Source: Saccharibacillus soli (GTDB taxonomy: Bacteria; Bacillota; Bacilli; Paenibacillales; Paenibacillaceae). Taken from it: 64,000 nt of DNA. The DNA lies in NCBI GenBank assembly GCA_002189105.1, contig NIOB01000004.1:186001-250000 (forward strand), written 5' to 3'. Each line of letters begins with the position of its first letter. Position 1 is the stretch's first letter. The position numbers were made by a program, and so were the translations under genes. This document shows, in pieces, positions 52,930 to 62,105 of the stretch. The notes beneath the pieces are model-generated. The model was not told the DNA's origin. It saw only the letters and a program-made list of their open reading frames with translations, and ran no database searches.

Positions 52930-53096
52930 ACCGGAAGGCATAGAAGAAAATGATGGATCAGCCCAAGCAGGATTAGGCGAAACTTCACAGATTTCTTAGG
53001 TCGGAAGCGTGGATATGTGGCTAAAAAAGAGAACGCTTCCCTGATACATTGGAGGGGAAAAGCCGCAAGCACTTCAAGCTTAGGGAGGTCGAAATC

Positions 53097-54455
53097 ATGA
53101 GGGGTCAACACAAGGGACAAGCGGTAATCGGCAGGAAGAAGAGATGGGGAGCCGCCGTATCGGGGCTGTTAATGGCGTCACTGCTCGGGGGATGTGTCGG
53201 CATGAGCGGGAATCAGCAGGCGACAGGAGCCAGCGGGGGAGGCCAGGCAGCCGCTGACGGACCCGTCAAGCTGACCATGTGGGGCGGTGTACCGCCGGAG
53301 AATGGGCCGCAGCAGGTGGTGGATGATTGGAACGCCAAGAATCCCGATATTCAGGTCGAATACGTGCGCTATGTCAACGATGACGACGGGAACCTGAAGC
53401 TGGATACGGCATTGTCTACCGGGCAGAATGTCGATCTGTTCGTCAATTATGCCAAGTCCAATCTCGACAAACGGATCAAGTCCGGCGTTGCGCTGGATTT
53501 GGCCGAATTCACGGATTACGACATCGACAAGACGATTGGCGAAGAAGCGGCATCATGGAAGATAGACGGCAAATATTACGGCCTTCCGACGACGCGTAAC
53601 TCCACCTTTGTTGCCCTGAACGCCGATGCGCTGGAAAAGGCAGGACTGCCGATTCCGCAGGAGTGGACATGGGATGAAGCCCGCGAATATGCCCGCAAGT
53701 TAAAAGAGTCCGGCTTCCGTTATGGGCTGGTGCAGCATATGGCGTCGTTCTCCGATCCGCTGGACTCCGCGATGGTGGCGGACGGTTACACGAAGGAAGA
53801 TGGCACTTCAAACATGGATGATCCGCTCGTCGGCAAATGGCTGGAGACCTTAAATGCCATGATGAAAGAAGATCGTTCCACGCCGCCGCTGGGCGAGCAG
53901 TTGACGTCGAAGATGCCGGTAGAGAATCTGTTCCTGGGCGGCGATGCCGCGATGCTGAACATTGGCGGCTGGCTGCTGCGCAGCTCCAACAATCAGAAGG
54001 ACTTCCCGCGCGACTTCAAGATCGCATTCGCGCCGGTTCCGCGTCTGATGGAGAACGCCGAAGACTATACGACAAGCGGCGGTGTAGGCGACATTATCTC
54101 GATCAATGCCAAGACCGCGCATAAGGAAGAGGCCTGGAAGTTCCTTAAATGGTACGCCGATGGCGGCATGATGCCGATGGCTCCGGGTGGGCGGATTCCG
54201 GCGTCAAGCGCTGCCGACCGCGACGAAGCGCTCAAGCAGATGCTTGGAGGCCAGGAAGCGACTTACGATCAGCCTTCCCTTGAATATGTGATGTTTGGCA
54301 GCGGGATTCCGACATTTAACCGCGATCTGTCGCAGGAGATGGTCGATATGAGAGCGCAGGAATACGAGAAATATTTCCTGGGCGCCCAGACTGTTCAGGA
54401 AGCGATGGCCAACATGGTCAAGCAGCACAATGCCTTTTTGGAGAAAAATAAATAA
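53097..54455 (+). CDS. Sugar ABC transporter substrate-binding lipoprotein
   Basis: 452 residues. Signal peptide with lipobox LLGGC, a Gly/Ala/Gln linker, then a family 1 extracellular solute-binding protein fold: VKLTMWGGVPPENGPQQVVD, LDTALSTGQNVDLFVNY, KYYGLPTTRNSTFVALNADA, and GVGDIISINAKTAHKEEAWK. Probably binds an oligosaccharide. GGGAGG lies 8 nt before ATG 53097. A hairpin between it and the two permease genes would allow more binding protein than permease. Confidence 0.92.
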   Translation: MRGQHKGQAVIGRKKRWGAAVSGLLMASLLGGCVGMSGNQQATGASGGGQAAADGPVKLTMWGGVPPENGPQQVVDDWNAKNPDIQVEYVRYVNDDDGNLKLDTALSTGQNVDLFVNYAKSNLDKRIKSGVALDLAEFTDYDIDKTIGEEAASWKIDGKYYGLPTTRNSTFVALNADALEKAGLPIPQEWTWDEAREYARKLKESGFRYGLVQHMASFSDPLDSAMVADGYTKEDGTSNMDDPLVGKWLETLNAMMKEDRSTPPLGEQLTSKMPVENLFLGGDAAMLNIGGWLLRSSNNQKDFPRDFKIAFAPVPRLMENAEDYTTSGGVGDIISINAKTAHKEEAWKFLKWYADGGMMPMAPGGRIPASSAADRDEALKQMLGGQEATYDQPSLEYVMFGSGIPTFNRDLSQEMVDMRAQEYEKYFLGAQTVQEAMANMVKQHNAFLEKNK

Positions 54456-54496
54456 GACAGATCACAAGCGGAGTGAGCGTATACGGCTTACACAAG

Positions 54497-54530
54497 GCGG
54501 CGATGGAACAAATCCATGCGCCGCTTTTTT
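54497..54530 (+). terminator. Intercistronic terminator/attenuator after the binding-protein gene
   Basis: GCGGCGATGGA pairs with TCCATGCGCCGC (one bulged base), 5-nt loop, then TTTTTT. Inside the importer operon it probably gives partial termination. Confidence 0.8.
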
Positions 54531-54651
54531 ACGGCTTTTTTGCCCCGAACAAGTGAGTATTTCTGTGACATGAATCGCACGGTTCTGTTCCTTCCGGAGG
54601 GAGGCGGTGAACCGTATGCTTAGAGAAAACAAGCGGAGGAGCTGAGAGCAG

Positions 54652-55533
54652 ATGGGCAAATCGTGGCTAAAACGCCAAAGCCTGCTTGGATATGCGTTTA
54701 TCGGACCGAATATGCTGGGGGTACTGATGTTTTTCATTATCCCGGCGATCTATTCGTTTTATCTGATGTTTACCGACTATCGATTTATGAACCCGGAGAT
54801 TCACTTCGTCGGCTTCGACAATATCACGCGGATGCTGGGCGATGAGCTGTTCTATGTGGCGCTCCGCAACACGGTCGTGTTCCTGCTGTCGGTGCCCGTG
54901 TCGATCATGCTGGCTTTTCTTGTGGCGGCGGCGCTGAACAAATCGGTCTATTGGAAAAAAACGCTGCGTGCGCTCTACTTCATGCCTTATATCACCAGCG
55001 GCGTCGCCGTGGCCTTTGTGTGGATGCTGCTGTTCCAGCCTACGGACGGGCCAATTAACGGCTTCCTGCGTTCGCTGGGCATCTCCAACCCACCCGGCTG
55101 GCTGTCCACCACCGATACGTCCATGCTGGCGATCGACATCATCTGGATCTGGTTCATGCTCGGCTACAACATGATTATCTATCTGGCGGCGCTGCAGGAA
55201 ATTCCCGAGGAACTGCTGGAAGCCGCCAAGATCGACGGCGCGAAGCCTTGGCAGATCATCCGCCGGGTCATCTGGCCGCTCGTCAGCCCGACGACGTTCC
55301 TGCTGCTGGTCACCGGACTGATTATGTCGATCAAGACGTTCGGCATCATTCAGGCGATTACCCAGGGCGGGCCGGGCAACAGTACCACCGTGCTGTCGCT
55401 GTTCATCTATCAGAACGCGTTCCGCTATTACGAGATGGGTTACGCTTCAGCGATCTCATGGGCGCTGTTCGCCATCATTCTGGCCTTCACCGCCCTGCAA
55501 TGGATCGGACAGAAGCGCTGGGTTCATTACTAG
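54652..55533 (+). CDS. Sugar ABC transporter permease (MalF/LacF type)
   Basis: 293 residues, six membrane helices (first ~10-32). The EAA loop reads EELLEAAKIDGAKPWQIIRR (residues ~184-203), the contact to the ATPase. GGAGG precedes ATG 54652. Forms a heterodimer with the next permease. Confidence 0.92.
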   Translation: MGKSWLKRQSLLGYAFIGPNMLGVLMFFIIPAIYSFYLMFTDYRFMNPEIHFVGFDNITRMLGDELFYVALRNTVVFLLSVPVSIMLAFLVAAALNKSVYWKKTLRALYFMPYITSGVAVAFVWMLLFQPTDGPINGFLRSLGISNPPGWLSTTDTSMLAIDIIWIWFMLGYNMIIYLAALQEIPEELLEAAKIDGAKPWQIIRRVIWPLVSPTTFLLLVTGLIMSIKTFGIIQAITQGGPGNSTTVLSLFIYQNAFRYYEMGYASAISWALFAIILAFTALQWIGQKRWVHY

Positions 55534-55548
55534 GAGGAGGCTGCGATT

Positions 55549-56451
55549 ATGGAACATGTAAAAAGCAAACCGACTCAGGCCGCGCGCGGCGCATCGCCGC
55601 GGCTGGCTCGTCGGGTGCGTATCCGTGAAGGACTCAAGCCGGCCAAAGTGCTGCTGACGCTTCTCATGTCCGGTTTCGCCCTGCTGATGATCGTGCCGTT
55701 CGTCTGGATGATCGGGACGTCGTTCAAGACGCCCGCCGAAGTCTTCCAATATCCCGTCAAATGGATTCCAACCACGCTGAATTGGGAGCATCATATCCGT
55801 GTCTGGAGCGGAGCGGACGGCTTTGCAACCTATTATCTCAACTCGATCAAGATCTCGTTAATCAGTACAGTGGGTGCAGTGTTCCTGTCCTCGCTGGCTG
55901 CCTATGGCTTCGCCCGAATCAAGTTCAAGGGACGGGAGCCGCTGTTTCTTCTCTATCTGTCGATGATGATGGTGCCGCCTCAAGTGCTGTTTGTGCCCAA
56001 ATTCATCATGTTTGACGCAATCGGCATCTACAATACGCATCTGGCGCTGATTCTGCCCGGCATGTTCACCATCTTCGGCGTGTTTATGATGCGGCAGTTC
56101 TTCCTGTCTGTGCCTGGTGAGATCACCGAAGCGGCATTTATCGACGGAGCCGGCCATTTTCGCATCTTCTTCCGCCTCATGCTGCCGCTCGCCAAGCCCG
56201 CAATTGCTACGCTGGCAATCATCGACTTTTCCTGGCATTGGAATGATTACGAGAACGCACTGGTGTTCCTGCTGGACAAGAATCTGTTTACCGTTCCGCT
56301 GGGTCTTCAGAACTTCATTCTGGAAAATACGGTTGATTACAATGGCATGATGGCTGCAGCGACAGCAGGAATTGTCCCGATGCTGGTCGTGTTCCTGATC
56401 GGGCAGCGGTATATCATTCAGGGTGTAGCGGGGAGCGCGGTGAAGGGATAA
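55549..56451 (+). CDS. Sugar ABC transporter permease (MalG/LacG type)
   Basis: 300 residues, six membrane helices starting at ~40 after an Arg-rich head. The EAA loop is EITEAAFIDGAGHFRIFFRL (residues ~187-206). TAGGAGGAGG lies before ATG 55549, 15 nt after the first permease. No ATPase gene follows; such importers in Bacillales use a shared MsmX-type ATPase. Confidence 0.92.
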   Translation: MEHVKSKPTQAARGASPRLARRVRIREGLKPAKVLLTLLMSGFALLMIVPFVWMIGTSFKTPAEVFQYPVKWIPTTLNWEHHIRVWSGADGFATYYLNSIKISLISTVGAVFLSSLAAYGFARIKFKGREPLFLLYLSMMMVPPQVLFVPKFIMFDAIGIYNTHLALILPGMFTIFGVFMMRQFFLSVPGEITEAAFIDGAGHFRIFFRLMLPLAKPAIATLAIIDFSWHWNDYENALVFLLDKNLFTVPLGLQNFILENTVDYNGMMAAATAGIVPMLVVFLIGQRYIIQGVAGSAVKG

Positions 56452-56586
56452 GGTTGATCGGAGAGCACGGCTTGTATTGCACCTGAGTTGTATGGTTTTG
56501 CTTCTGCAACTATTCTCTGGAAGCTACCGTCTAGGGAGGAGGGGCGATTCCATCTATACAGGTCGCCTGGCAGGGAGCGTGATCTC

Positions 56587-57261
56587 ATGAATGGCAGCCA
56601 ATTCGGCAAGCTTGCGTTGTCGATAGTCTGTTTAGCGGCTATGACAGCTTGTGGAGCCCGTGGATCAATAGGGCACGATCCGGTGATTGACGGAAGTCGT
56701 ATGGAGCAAGATACGGTCGTCTCGCAGTCTTCAACGAAGAAGGTCAAAATGGCAAGCGTGGGCGAAGCCGATGTCGATATTTACTCCAGTTTTGCCGAAG
56801 TGGAGCGGGTTGCTCCTGTGATCGTAGAAGTTCAACGCACAGAAGCAGAAAGAGCAAAGGACACAAGTACCGACGCAGATGGAGTCGTACTTGATACTTG
56901 GGAAGTTACAGAAGTAGAAGTCAATCAGGTTTTCAAAGGAAACATCGAACCTAAAAGCAAGATCAAAGTTGCCGAGCCTGGCTATTACGACGAGAATGGA
57001 ACTTACATTAGCTATGAAGGTTATAAGCTTATGGAAAACGGTGATCGTTATCTGTTAACTTTGCGCCCCAGCACGGACGATTCATATATTGTGATTGGGT
57101 TGTTCCAAGGGAAATTTAATCTGGATAAAAAAAGCCCGGATCAAAAGATAACCTCTAACGAAATCAGCAAACAGGAATTTCAGCAAGCGGACTACGTGGG
57201 AGAAAATGAAGAGCAGTTCAATAAACTCAAACAGGAAGTGCTGGCGAAATACGCGAATTAA
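56587..57261 (+). CDS. Putative lipoprotein of unknown function
   Basis: 224 residues. Signal peptide with lipobox MTAC (Cys ~22). The mature part from ~50 is beta-rich: VIVEVQRTEAERAKD, TWEVTEVEVNQVFKGN, and YKLMENGDRYLLTLRPS, a pattern common to a Bacillales lipoprotein family with a possible OB/NTR-like barrel. I have no name for it. ATG 56587 has AGGGAG ~9 nt upstream. Terminated directly downstream. Confidence 0.78.
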   Translation: MNGSQFGKLALSIVCLAAMTACGARGSIGHDPVIDGSRMEQDTVVSQSSTKKVKMASVGEADVDIYSSFAEVERVAPVIVEVQRTEAERAKDTSTDADGVVLDTWEVTEVEVNQVFKGNIEPKSKIKVAEPGYYDENGTYISYEGYKLMENGDRYLLTLRPSTDDSYIVIGLFQGKFNLDKKSPDQKITSNEISKQEFQQADYVGENEEQFNKLKQEVLAKYAN

Positions 57262-57271
57262 GTTTGCACTC

Positions 57272-57301
57272 AAGCCGAAGCTGACGCTTTCGGCTTTTTT
57301 T
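57272..57301 (+). terminator. Terminator after the lipoprotein gene
   Basis: AAGCCGAA / TTTCGGCTT stem, 7-8-nt loop, then a T run. Confidence 0.85.
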
Positions 57302-57370
57302 GTTAGGATAGGGGAAAGATCGGACACAGGAAAGGACCGCCTGGGCTGGATTGGGGCGGGGAACAAGCAT

Positions 57371-58342
57371 ATGAACGAAAAGGCACAGCACAATCACACA
57401 GAAGTTCATCAGGCCATGGAGGGTAAGCCGCAGGCTCCTCTCATCAGAGAGCCTGGCAAGATCGAGACGATTGAGCGGGTGCTTGGAGAGATCGAACGGC
57501 GGCTTACGGAGAAAATCGTGCTGGATGAACTGGCGGAGCATGTCTACCTGTCGAAATTCCATCTGCATCGCCTGATGCGGGCAGCCACCGGGCTGCCGCT
57601 GATGGAATACATTCGCGCCCGCAGGCTCTCGTCCAGCGCCCATGATCTATTGAACGCCAAAAGCGAACGCACCATACTGAATCTGGCATTGGCTTATGGA
57701 TTCGACCATGAGCAGTCATATATCCGTTCGTTCAAGCGGCAGTTTGGCGTAACTCCCGCGCAGTTTCGCCGTGGGTATCGGGAGATTCAACTGGTTGAAC
57801 GTTATGATACTTCCAGGCTCAAGGAGATTCGGGGCGGCATTGTCTTTGAACCGACCTATATCATGAGACCCCAGAGTCTGTACGCAGGACGCAAAGCGAA
57901 GATTGATGTGATGGACAATCTGGAGAATCTCACGGCCAATCTGCATGGAGCCTCCTTTTTCTATAACGAATATCCCAATATCCCGAACAAGCTGAATCCT
58001 GGGGTATACGTTGGACTTACGCTGTATACGCCTGAACACATGCCTCATGCCACCGACTATCTGACTTCCGCTGAAGTGTCTTCGCTTGAAGGCATGGATG
58101 GAATCTGGGATACTGCGGTTATTCCGGGCTGCAAATATGCGGTATTTAAGTATATCGGAGATTTTCATGTGGAAAACCTGAATATTCACCATCTGGATGA
58201 GATCTGGAACTATATGGACGATTGGTTGATCCGATCTCCTTATGTACAGTCGCAGCCGCACCATTTTGAATACATCGATATTGCCAATACCCGCGATGAC
58301 TACTGCGAGGCCGATTTATACCTGCCCATCCGGGAAGGTTGA
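57371..58342 (+). CDS. AraC-family regulator with GyrI-like effector domain
   Basis: 323 residues. Residues ~30-135 hold an N-terminal AraC double HTH (LDELAEHVYLSKFHLHRLM and LALAYGFDHEQSYIRSFKRQ), followed by a ~180-residue domain of the AraC effector-binding/GyrI type (YAVFKYIGDFHVENLNIH and HHFEYIDI at the C terminus), the Rob/BmrR-like ligand pocket. Senses an unknown small compound. ATG 57371 has only a G-rich GGGGCGGGG upstream; the longer frame back to 57206 overlaps the previous gene and terminator and is rejected. Confidence 0.87.
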   Translation: MNEKAQHNHTEVHQAMEGKPQAPLIREPGKIETIERVLGEIERRLTEKIVLDELAEHVYLSKFHLHRLMRAATGLPLMEYIRARRLSSSAHDLLNAKSERTILNLALAYGFDHEQSYIRSFKRQFGVTPAQFRRGYREIQLVERYDTSRLKEIRGGIVFEPTYIMRPQSLYAGRKAKIDVMDNLENLTANLHGASFFYNEYPNIPNKLNPGVYVGLTLYTPEHMPHATDYLTSAEVSSLEGMDGIWDTAVIPGCKYAVFKYIGDFHVENLNIHHLDEIWNYMDDWLIRSPYVQSQPHHFEYIDIANTRDDYCEADLYLPIREG

Positions 58343-58536
58343 GGGCATGGGAAGGACGTAGTTTTTGGAACGGAGTAGGGGGACGATTGGCATTCTCATC
58401 AATTTCTAATCTTCCACTCTGAAACCATCCAGGCTCCAGCGAGGTATGTACCCTATAATCAGGCGCTTGGATTCGTGGGTGGGTGAAGATCACCACGAAT
58501 CCGATGAGCCAACACGACGAGGAGGGCGCATCCAAG

Positions 58537-58980
58537 ATGAGAAAATATGTATTAGCGCTGATGCTGTTCGCCGTTCCGCTCGCGGGATGTTCAGCCGTAG
58601 AGGAAGTCAATCGTTCGGTGAATTATACCAGCGATGCCGTTGCCTATATCAATGATGCTTCGCAGTGGGCACAGGAGCTGCCGCAGATGGCACAGGATGC
58701 TGCCAATGACCCGCAGGCTCAGGAGAAACTCAAGCAGGAGCTGGATCAGGTGCAGCAGCGTGCTTCGCAATTTGCGCAGACGGAAGTTCCGGAATTTGCG
58801 CAGGGGATTCATGAACAATTGACCGGATACAACGCGACCCTGAACACGCAGATTGGCGAGATTCAGCAGCAGATTGAAGCGGGAGCGTTCACACCCCAGG
58901 TGCTCCAGAACTCGCAGGTTATGCAGACGATTCAGGACATCCAGGGACTGCTTGACCAGGTGCAGCAGCTGGGGCAATAA
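58537..58980 (+). CDS. DUF6376-like lipoprotein
   Basis: 147 residues. Signal peptide with lipobox LAGC (Cys ~18), then an all-helical Gln-rich domain (VNYTSDAVAYINDASQWAQE; QLTGYNATLNTQIGEIQQQI), matching my memory of the DUF6376 lipoproteins of Bacillaceae. Probably coiled-coil; function unknown. GGAGG lies 11 nt before ATG 58537; in-frame ATG 58504 and 58483 would put extra charged residues before the signal peptide. Confidence 0.82.
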   Translation: MRKYVLALMLFAVPLAGCSAVEEVNRSVNYTSDAVAYINDASQWAQELPQMAQDAANDPQAQEKLKQELDQVQQRASQFAQTEVPEFAQGIHEQLTGYNATLNTQIGEIQQQIEAGAFTPQVLQNSQVMQTIQDIQGLLDQVQQLGQ

Positions 58981-59123
58981 GCGGGAAGCCGCACATATGT
59001 CTTATCGCCAGATAAACAGGCAGTCCCGAATCCATCGGAACTGTCTTTTTATTTGGTTTTTTCCAACGTTTTTCTCAGAGTTTGCGTTCATCCCATAAAT
59101 ACAAGGCGAAGGAGAAATTCATT

Positions 59124-59498
59124 TTGAAAAATGGTGTCCCTACTGTTATTTCTGCCTGCATATTAGGCGTTTCTTTTGTGTCAGGTGCTCTGATCCACGC
59201 TCTGCTCACGCAGCCCGCTTCGCAACCGGCTTCGCAGCCGCCCGTTTATTCCGTCGAGTCCAAAGCGGAGCCTGAAGTCAAAGAAATTATGAACGAAGAA
59301 GAAGCTGCGGCCTATCTGAATATCACGGTAACGGATTTGAAAGAGCAGATTAGAAAAGACAATGCGAAGCGCAGCAATCAAGGCGTTTCTAACATGTACG
59401 AATTCATTCCTTATGCGACATTGAACGATTCTGATCTTATTTTTTACCGAGCGAGTTTAAACAAGTGGATTGAGTTTATCACGCACAACCAATCTTAG
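59124..59498 (+). CDS. Membrane-anchored excisionase-type helix-turn-helix protein
   Basis: 124 residues. One N-terminal membrane helix (VISACILGVSFVSGALIHAL), a Gln-Pro-Ala-Ser repeat spacer, then a MerR/excisionase-like HTH (NEEEAAAYLNITVTDLKEQI ... FYRASLNKWIEF), the fold normally used by phage excisionases. TTG 59124 is chosen because AAGGAG lies 9 nt upstream. There is no phage gene nearby. By topology the HTH follows the helix; whether it is inside or outside the cell is not certain. Confidence 0.75.
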   Translation: MKNGVPTVISACILGVSFVSGALIHALLTQPASQPASQPPVYSVESKAEPEVKEIMNEEEAAAYLNITVTDLKEQIRKDNAKRSNQGVSNMYEFIPYATLNDSDLIFYRASLNKWIEFITHNQS

Positions 59499-59526
59499 AA
59501 CGAAGAGGTGCAGCGCACCGGACTAT

Positions 59527-59561
59527 GCAGCGGCCGATTTAGGCTGCCCTACGTTTTTTTT
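59527..59561 (+). terminator. Possible terminator after the HTH gene
   Basis: Short GCAGC / GCTGC stem with an 11-nt loop, five bases, then eight T. Weak stem. Confidence 0.4.
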
Positions 59562-59639
59562 GCATAAATTCACGAACCCCTTGTCCATGTCAGATTGAGA
59601 TTTCTATAATGGTCTGCAAAAAGGAAAGGGTGATCGCGC

Positions 59640-60362
59640 GTGAACGTCGTTCTGCTCAAACATTTCGAGTTCGATGATCCGGCTGTCTTCACAGGCTGGG
59701 CAGAGGAAGAAGGTCATCGCCTCATCATCCTGAACCCAACGAGGGAAAGCTTGGACATCATTGGGCTTGAAGACACCGACCTGTTAATCGTTGGCGGATC
59801 GCCAGCCAGCGCCTATCAAGATGAGATCTATCCATGGCTTCGTCCGGAAAAAGCTTTTGTAAGTGCTGCGATTGAACGTGGAATCAAAGTGTTTGGAATC
59901 TGCTTCGGTGCCCAGATGCTCGCGGAGCTGCTTGGCGGACGTGCCTATGCCCATTCGCTCAAGGAGATTGGCTGGCACGAGATCCGCCGCAGTGAAGAGT
60001 TCCATCCCGCGTTCATCGATCTGCCGGATACTTTCCATTCGCTTCAATGGCACGGCGACACGTTCGATCTGCCGCCCGGCGCCGTTCGGCTCGCCAGCTC
60101 GGCGAACTGCATCAATCAGGCCTATGCGTGGGGCGATCAGGTATTGGCCGTGCAGTTCCATCTGGAGACGTCGCCCTCGTGCATCGGCACGATGCTGGAC
60201 GTCTGGGAGCAGGAGCTTGACCGGGAGGACGTCACGGTACAGAGTGCCGAGGTCATTCTGGCGGAGCAGGAGCGAACGGCTGAATCGTTTGCCATGCTGC
60301 GCGGGGTCTTAAACCGCTTCGCGGCATCCGCCAAGCCTGCCGATTCTCTGGAGAAAATCTGA
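59640..60362 (+). CDS. Class I glutamine amidotransferase-like protein
   Basis: 240 residues, one GATase1 domain: nucleophile elbow GICFGAQM with Cys88, and His174 and Glu176 in AVQFHLETSP. LIVGGSPASAY corresponds to the oxyanion loop. Resembles stand-alone GMP-synthase-like amidotransferases of unknown substrate. GTG 59640 follows GGAAAGGG. Monocistronic by position. Confidence 0.88.
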   Translation: MNVVLLKHFEFDDPAVFTGWAEEEGHRLIILNPTRESLDIIGLEDTDLLIVGGSPASAYQDEIYPWLRPEKAFVSAAIERGIKVFGICFGAQMLAELLGGRAYAHSLKEIGWHEIRRSEEFHPAFIDLPDTFHSLQWHGDTFDLPPGAVRLASSANCINQAYAWGDQVLAVQFHLETSPSCIGTMLDVWEQELDREDVTVQSAEVILAEQERTAESFAMLRGVLNRFAASAKPADSLEKI

Positions 60363-60505
60363 CGCTTTTTGCTGAACCTTCTTGAGAATATCGAGATCAA
60401 ACGGAGTGAAGCCGCTTTGCCTTTCCGGGCAGAGTGGCTTTTTTCATATTCGCGGATTCGCTACAATGAGTGCAGAATCCCAACCGGAGAGGAGCTTTCT
60501 TGGTC

Positions 60506-61093
60506 ATGCTTTATTATTTTCTGGAATCCCAGTACCCCCGCAGCGGATTCATCAGCGGCGGAACAACTTTCATACCTCCGCTGACCGTCAACTACCTGGC
60601 GATGGAGGATCGGCTGCCGGAGGGCACAACCGCAGAAGTGCAGTTGCTCTCTTCCGTGCGCCGATTGAAGGCCGACTACTTCGAGACAACCACAGGCACA
60701 CGGGTCGTGTCGGATCGCTTGAAGTCTTTGTTGGAACAGCACTCTACAGGCGTCCAGTTTATTCCTGCCACAGTCAGCCACCATGATGGACGCCCGGTCG
60801 GAGGTTCATTCTGGATTGCACATCATCTGGCATCCCTGGATGTCTTCGATTATGAGCAGTCGGACTATGGACGCAAAGCGGTCATTGCTGCGTCTGTCCA
60901 ACAGCCGCCGCGCAAGCTCGTGAAGGTCGTATCCCGTATTCGTCTTCGCCAATCCGAGATTGGCGACCGTGAGTTTTTTCAACTGGCCTATGTGAATATG
61001 CCCAAGCCCATCATCTCGGCCGCTTTTTATGAGATCTGCAAGGCGCACAAGCTGAATCTGCATGTGACGGAAGTTGAAGATTTTAACAAATAA
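60506..61093 (+). CDS. Imm11/Imm43-like (DUF1629-type) protein
   Basis: 195 residues, no signal peptide. VVSDRLKSLLEQHSTGVQFI, LASLDVFDYEQSDYG and the final AHKLNLHVTEVEDF follow the pattern of the Imm11/Imm43 immunity families of polymorphic toxin systems, as I recall them. No toxin gene is adjacent, so it is an orphan copy. ATG 60506 lies 11 nt after GAGGAG; TTG 60500, 5 nt after it, is an alternative. Confidence 0.68.
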   Translation: MLYYFLESQYPRSGFISGGTTFIPPLTVNYLAMEDRLPEGTTAEVQLLSSVRRLKADYFETTTGTRVVSDRLKSLLEQHSTGVQFIPATVSHHDGRPVGGSFWIAHHLASLDVFDYEQSDYGRKAVIAASVQQPPRKLVKVVSRIRLRQSEIGDREFFQLAYVNMPKPIISAAFYEICKAHKLNLHVTEVEDFNK

Positions 61094-61256
61094 AATTCAA
61101 AATAATTCTTCCGTACCCTAGTTCCCGCTGGCTATCTCCTTTAGAATAGGGAAATGATTCAAATGGAAACGGGCGTGTTAAGCATAAATCAATCGCATCC
61201 ATGAGACTTTGCCCCATCGAGTTCCACCCAAATTCTAGGCGATAGCGGAGGTTGAC

Positions 61257-62048
61257 ATGGAAACAGAAGCACTCAAAAACGTAGAGTTATTGGCGCTCAA
61301 AAAACACAAAATCTATAAGCAAAGCGTCATCCGCTACATCCTGCGCTCGGTTCTGGCGAGTATGTTCATCGGCTTCGGCGTTATCGTCGCGTTCCGCGCT
61401 GGCAGCTTTTTCTATCTTGAACATTCTCCGCTCACGTATCCGATGGCGGCCCTCACCTTCGGAGCGGCGATCATCCTGATCTCCTACGGTGGCGGCGACT
61501 TGTTCACCGGCAATACGTTCTACTACACGTATGCCGCGCTGCGCAAGAAGCTCCAGTGGACAGAAGTCGTCAAGCTGTGGATTATGAGCTATGCCGGAAA
61601 CCTGATCGGAGCGGCCTTTTTCGCCGGATTCATCTTCCTCACCGGATTGTTCGCTTCCCCGGACATTAACGGATTCCTGCTGAATGTCGTCCAGCATAAG
61701 ATGGAGGCGCCGACCAGCCAGCTCTTTTTCCGCGCCATCTTGTGTAACTGGCTCGTCTGCATGGCCTTCTTCGTGCCGATGTTCATGAAGGAGAATGGCG
61801 CGAAGATGTTTGCCATGATGCTGTTCGTATTCTGCTTCTTCATCTCGGGCTATGAGCATAGTATCGCCAACATGTGTACCTTTGCCATTGCGCTGGTGGT
61901 CGATCACCCGGCTGAGATCTCGATGGCAGGCGTCGTGCACAACCTGATCCCGGTTACCCTCGGCAATCTGGTCGGCGGCGTTGGACTGATGGGCTTCATG
62001 TATTATGTGGTCAACAAGCCTTTCCTGGACGAAGAGGACAAGCATTAA
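61257..62048 (+). CDS. Formate/nitrite transporter (FNT) family channel
   Basis: 263 residues, six membrane helices. FNT landmarks: LTFGAAIILISYGGGDLFTG in helix 2, SYAGNLIGAAFF in helix 3 and GYEHSIANM in the loop of helix 5, plus NLVGGVGLMG. FNT pentamers pass formate, nitrite or hydrosulphide. The members cannot be told apart from sequence here. GGAGG precedes ATG 61257. Confidence 0.92.
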   Translation: METEALKNVELLALKKHKIYKQSVIRYILRSVLASMFIGFGVIVAFRAGSFFYLEHSPLTYPMAALTFGAAIILISYGGGDLFTGNTFYYTYAALRKKLQWTEVVKLWIMSYAGNLIGAAFFAGFIFLTGLFASPDINGFLLNVVQHKMEAPTSQLFFRAILCNWLVCMAFFVPMFMKENGAKMFAMMLFVFCFFISGYEHSIANMCTFAIALVVDHPAEISMAGVVHNLIPVTLGNLVGGVGLMGFMYYVVNKPFLDEEDKH

Positions 62049-62060
62049 TTGAAGTTTGGA

Positions 62061-62105
62061 AAAAAGGACGAAAGAGCGGCGTGAGCCGTTCTTTCGTCCT
62101 TTTTA
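62061..62105. terminator. Bidirectional terminator between FNT and the CuAO-N gene
   Basis: AAAAAGGACGAAAGA / TCTTTCGTCCTTTTT with inner CGGC-GTGA-GCCG. T tracts on both strands. Confidence 0.9.

Noticed and set aside
53097-56451. Missing ATPase of the sugar importer as a sign of gene loss
   Set aside because: Binding protein plus two permeases without an ATPase is the normal layout in Bacillales that use a shared MsmX-type ATPase.
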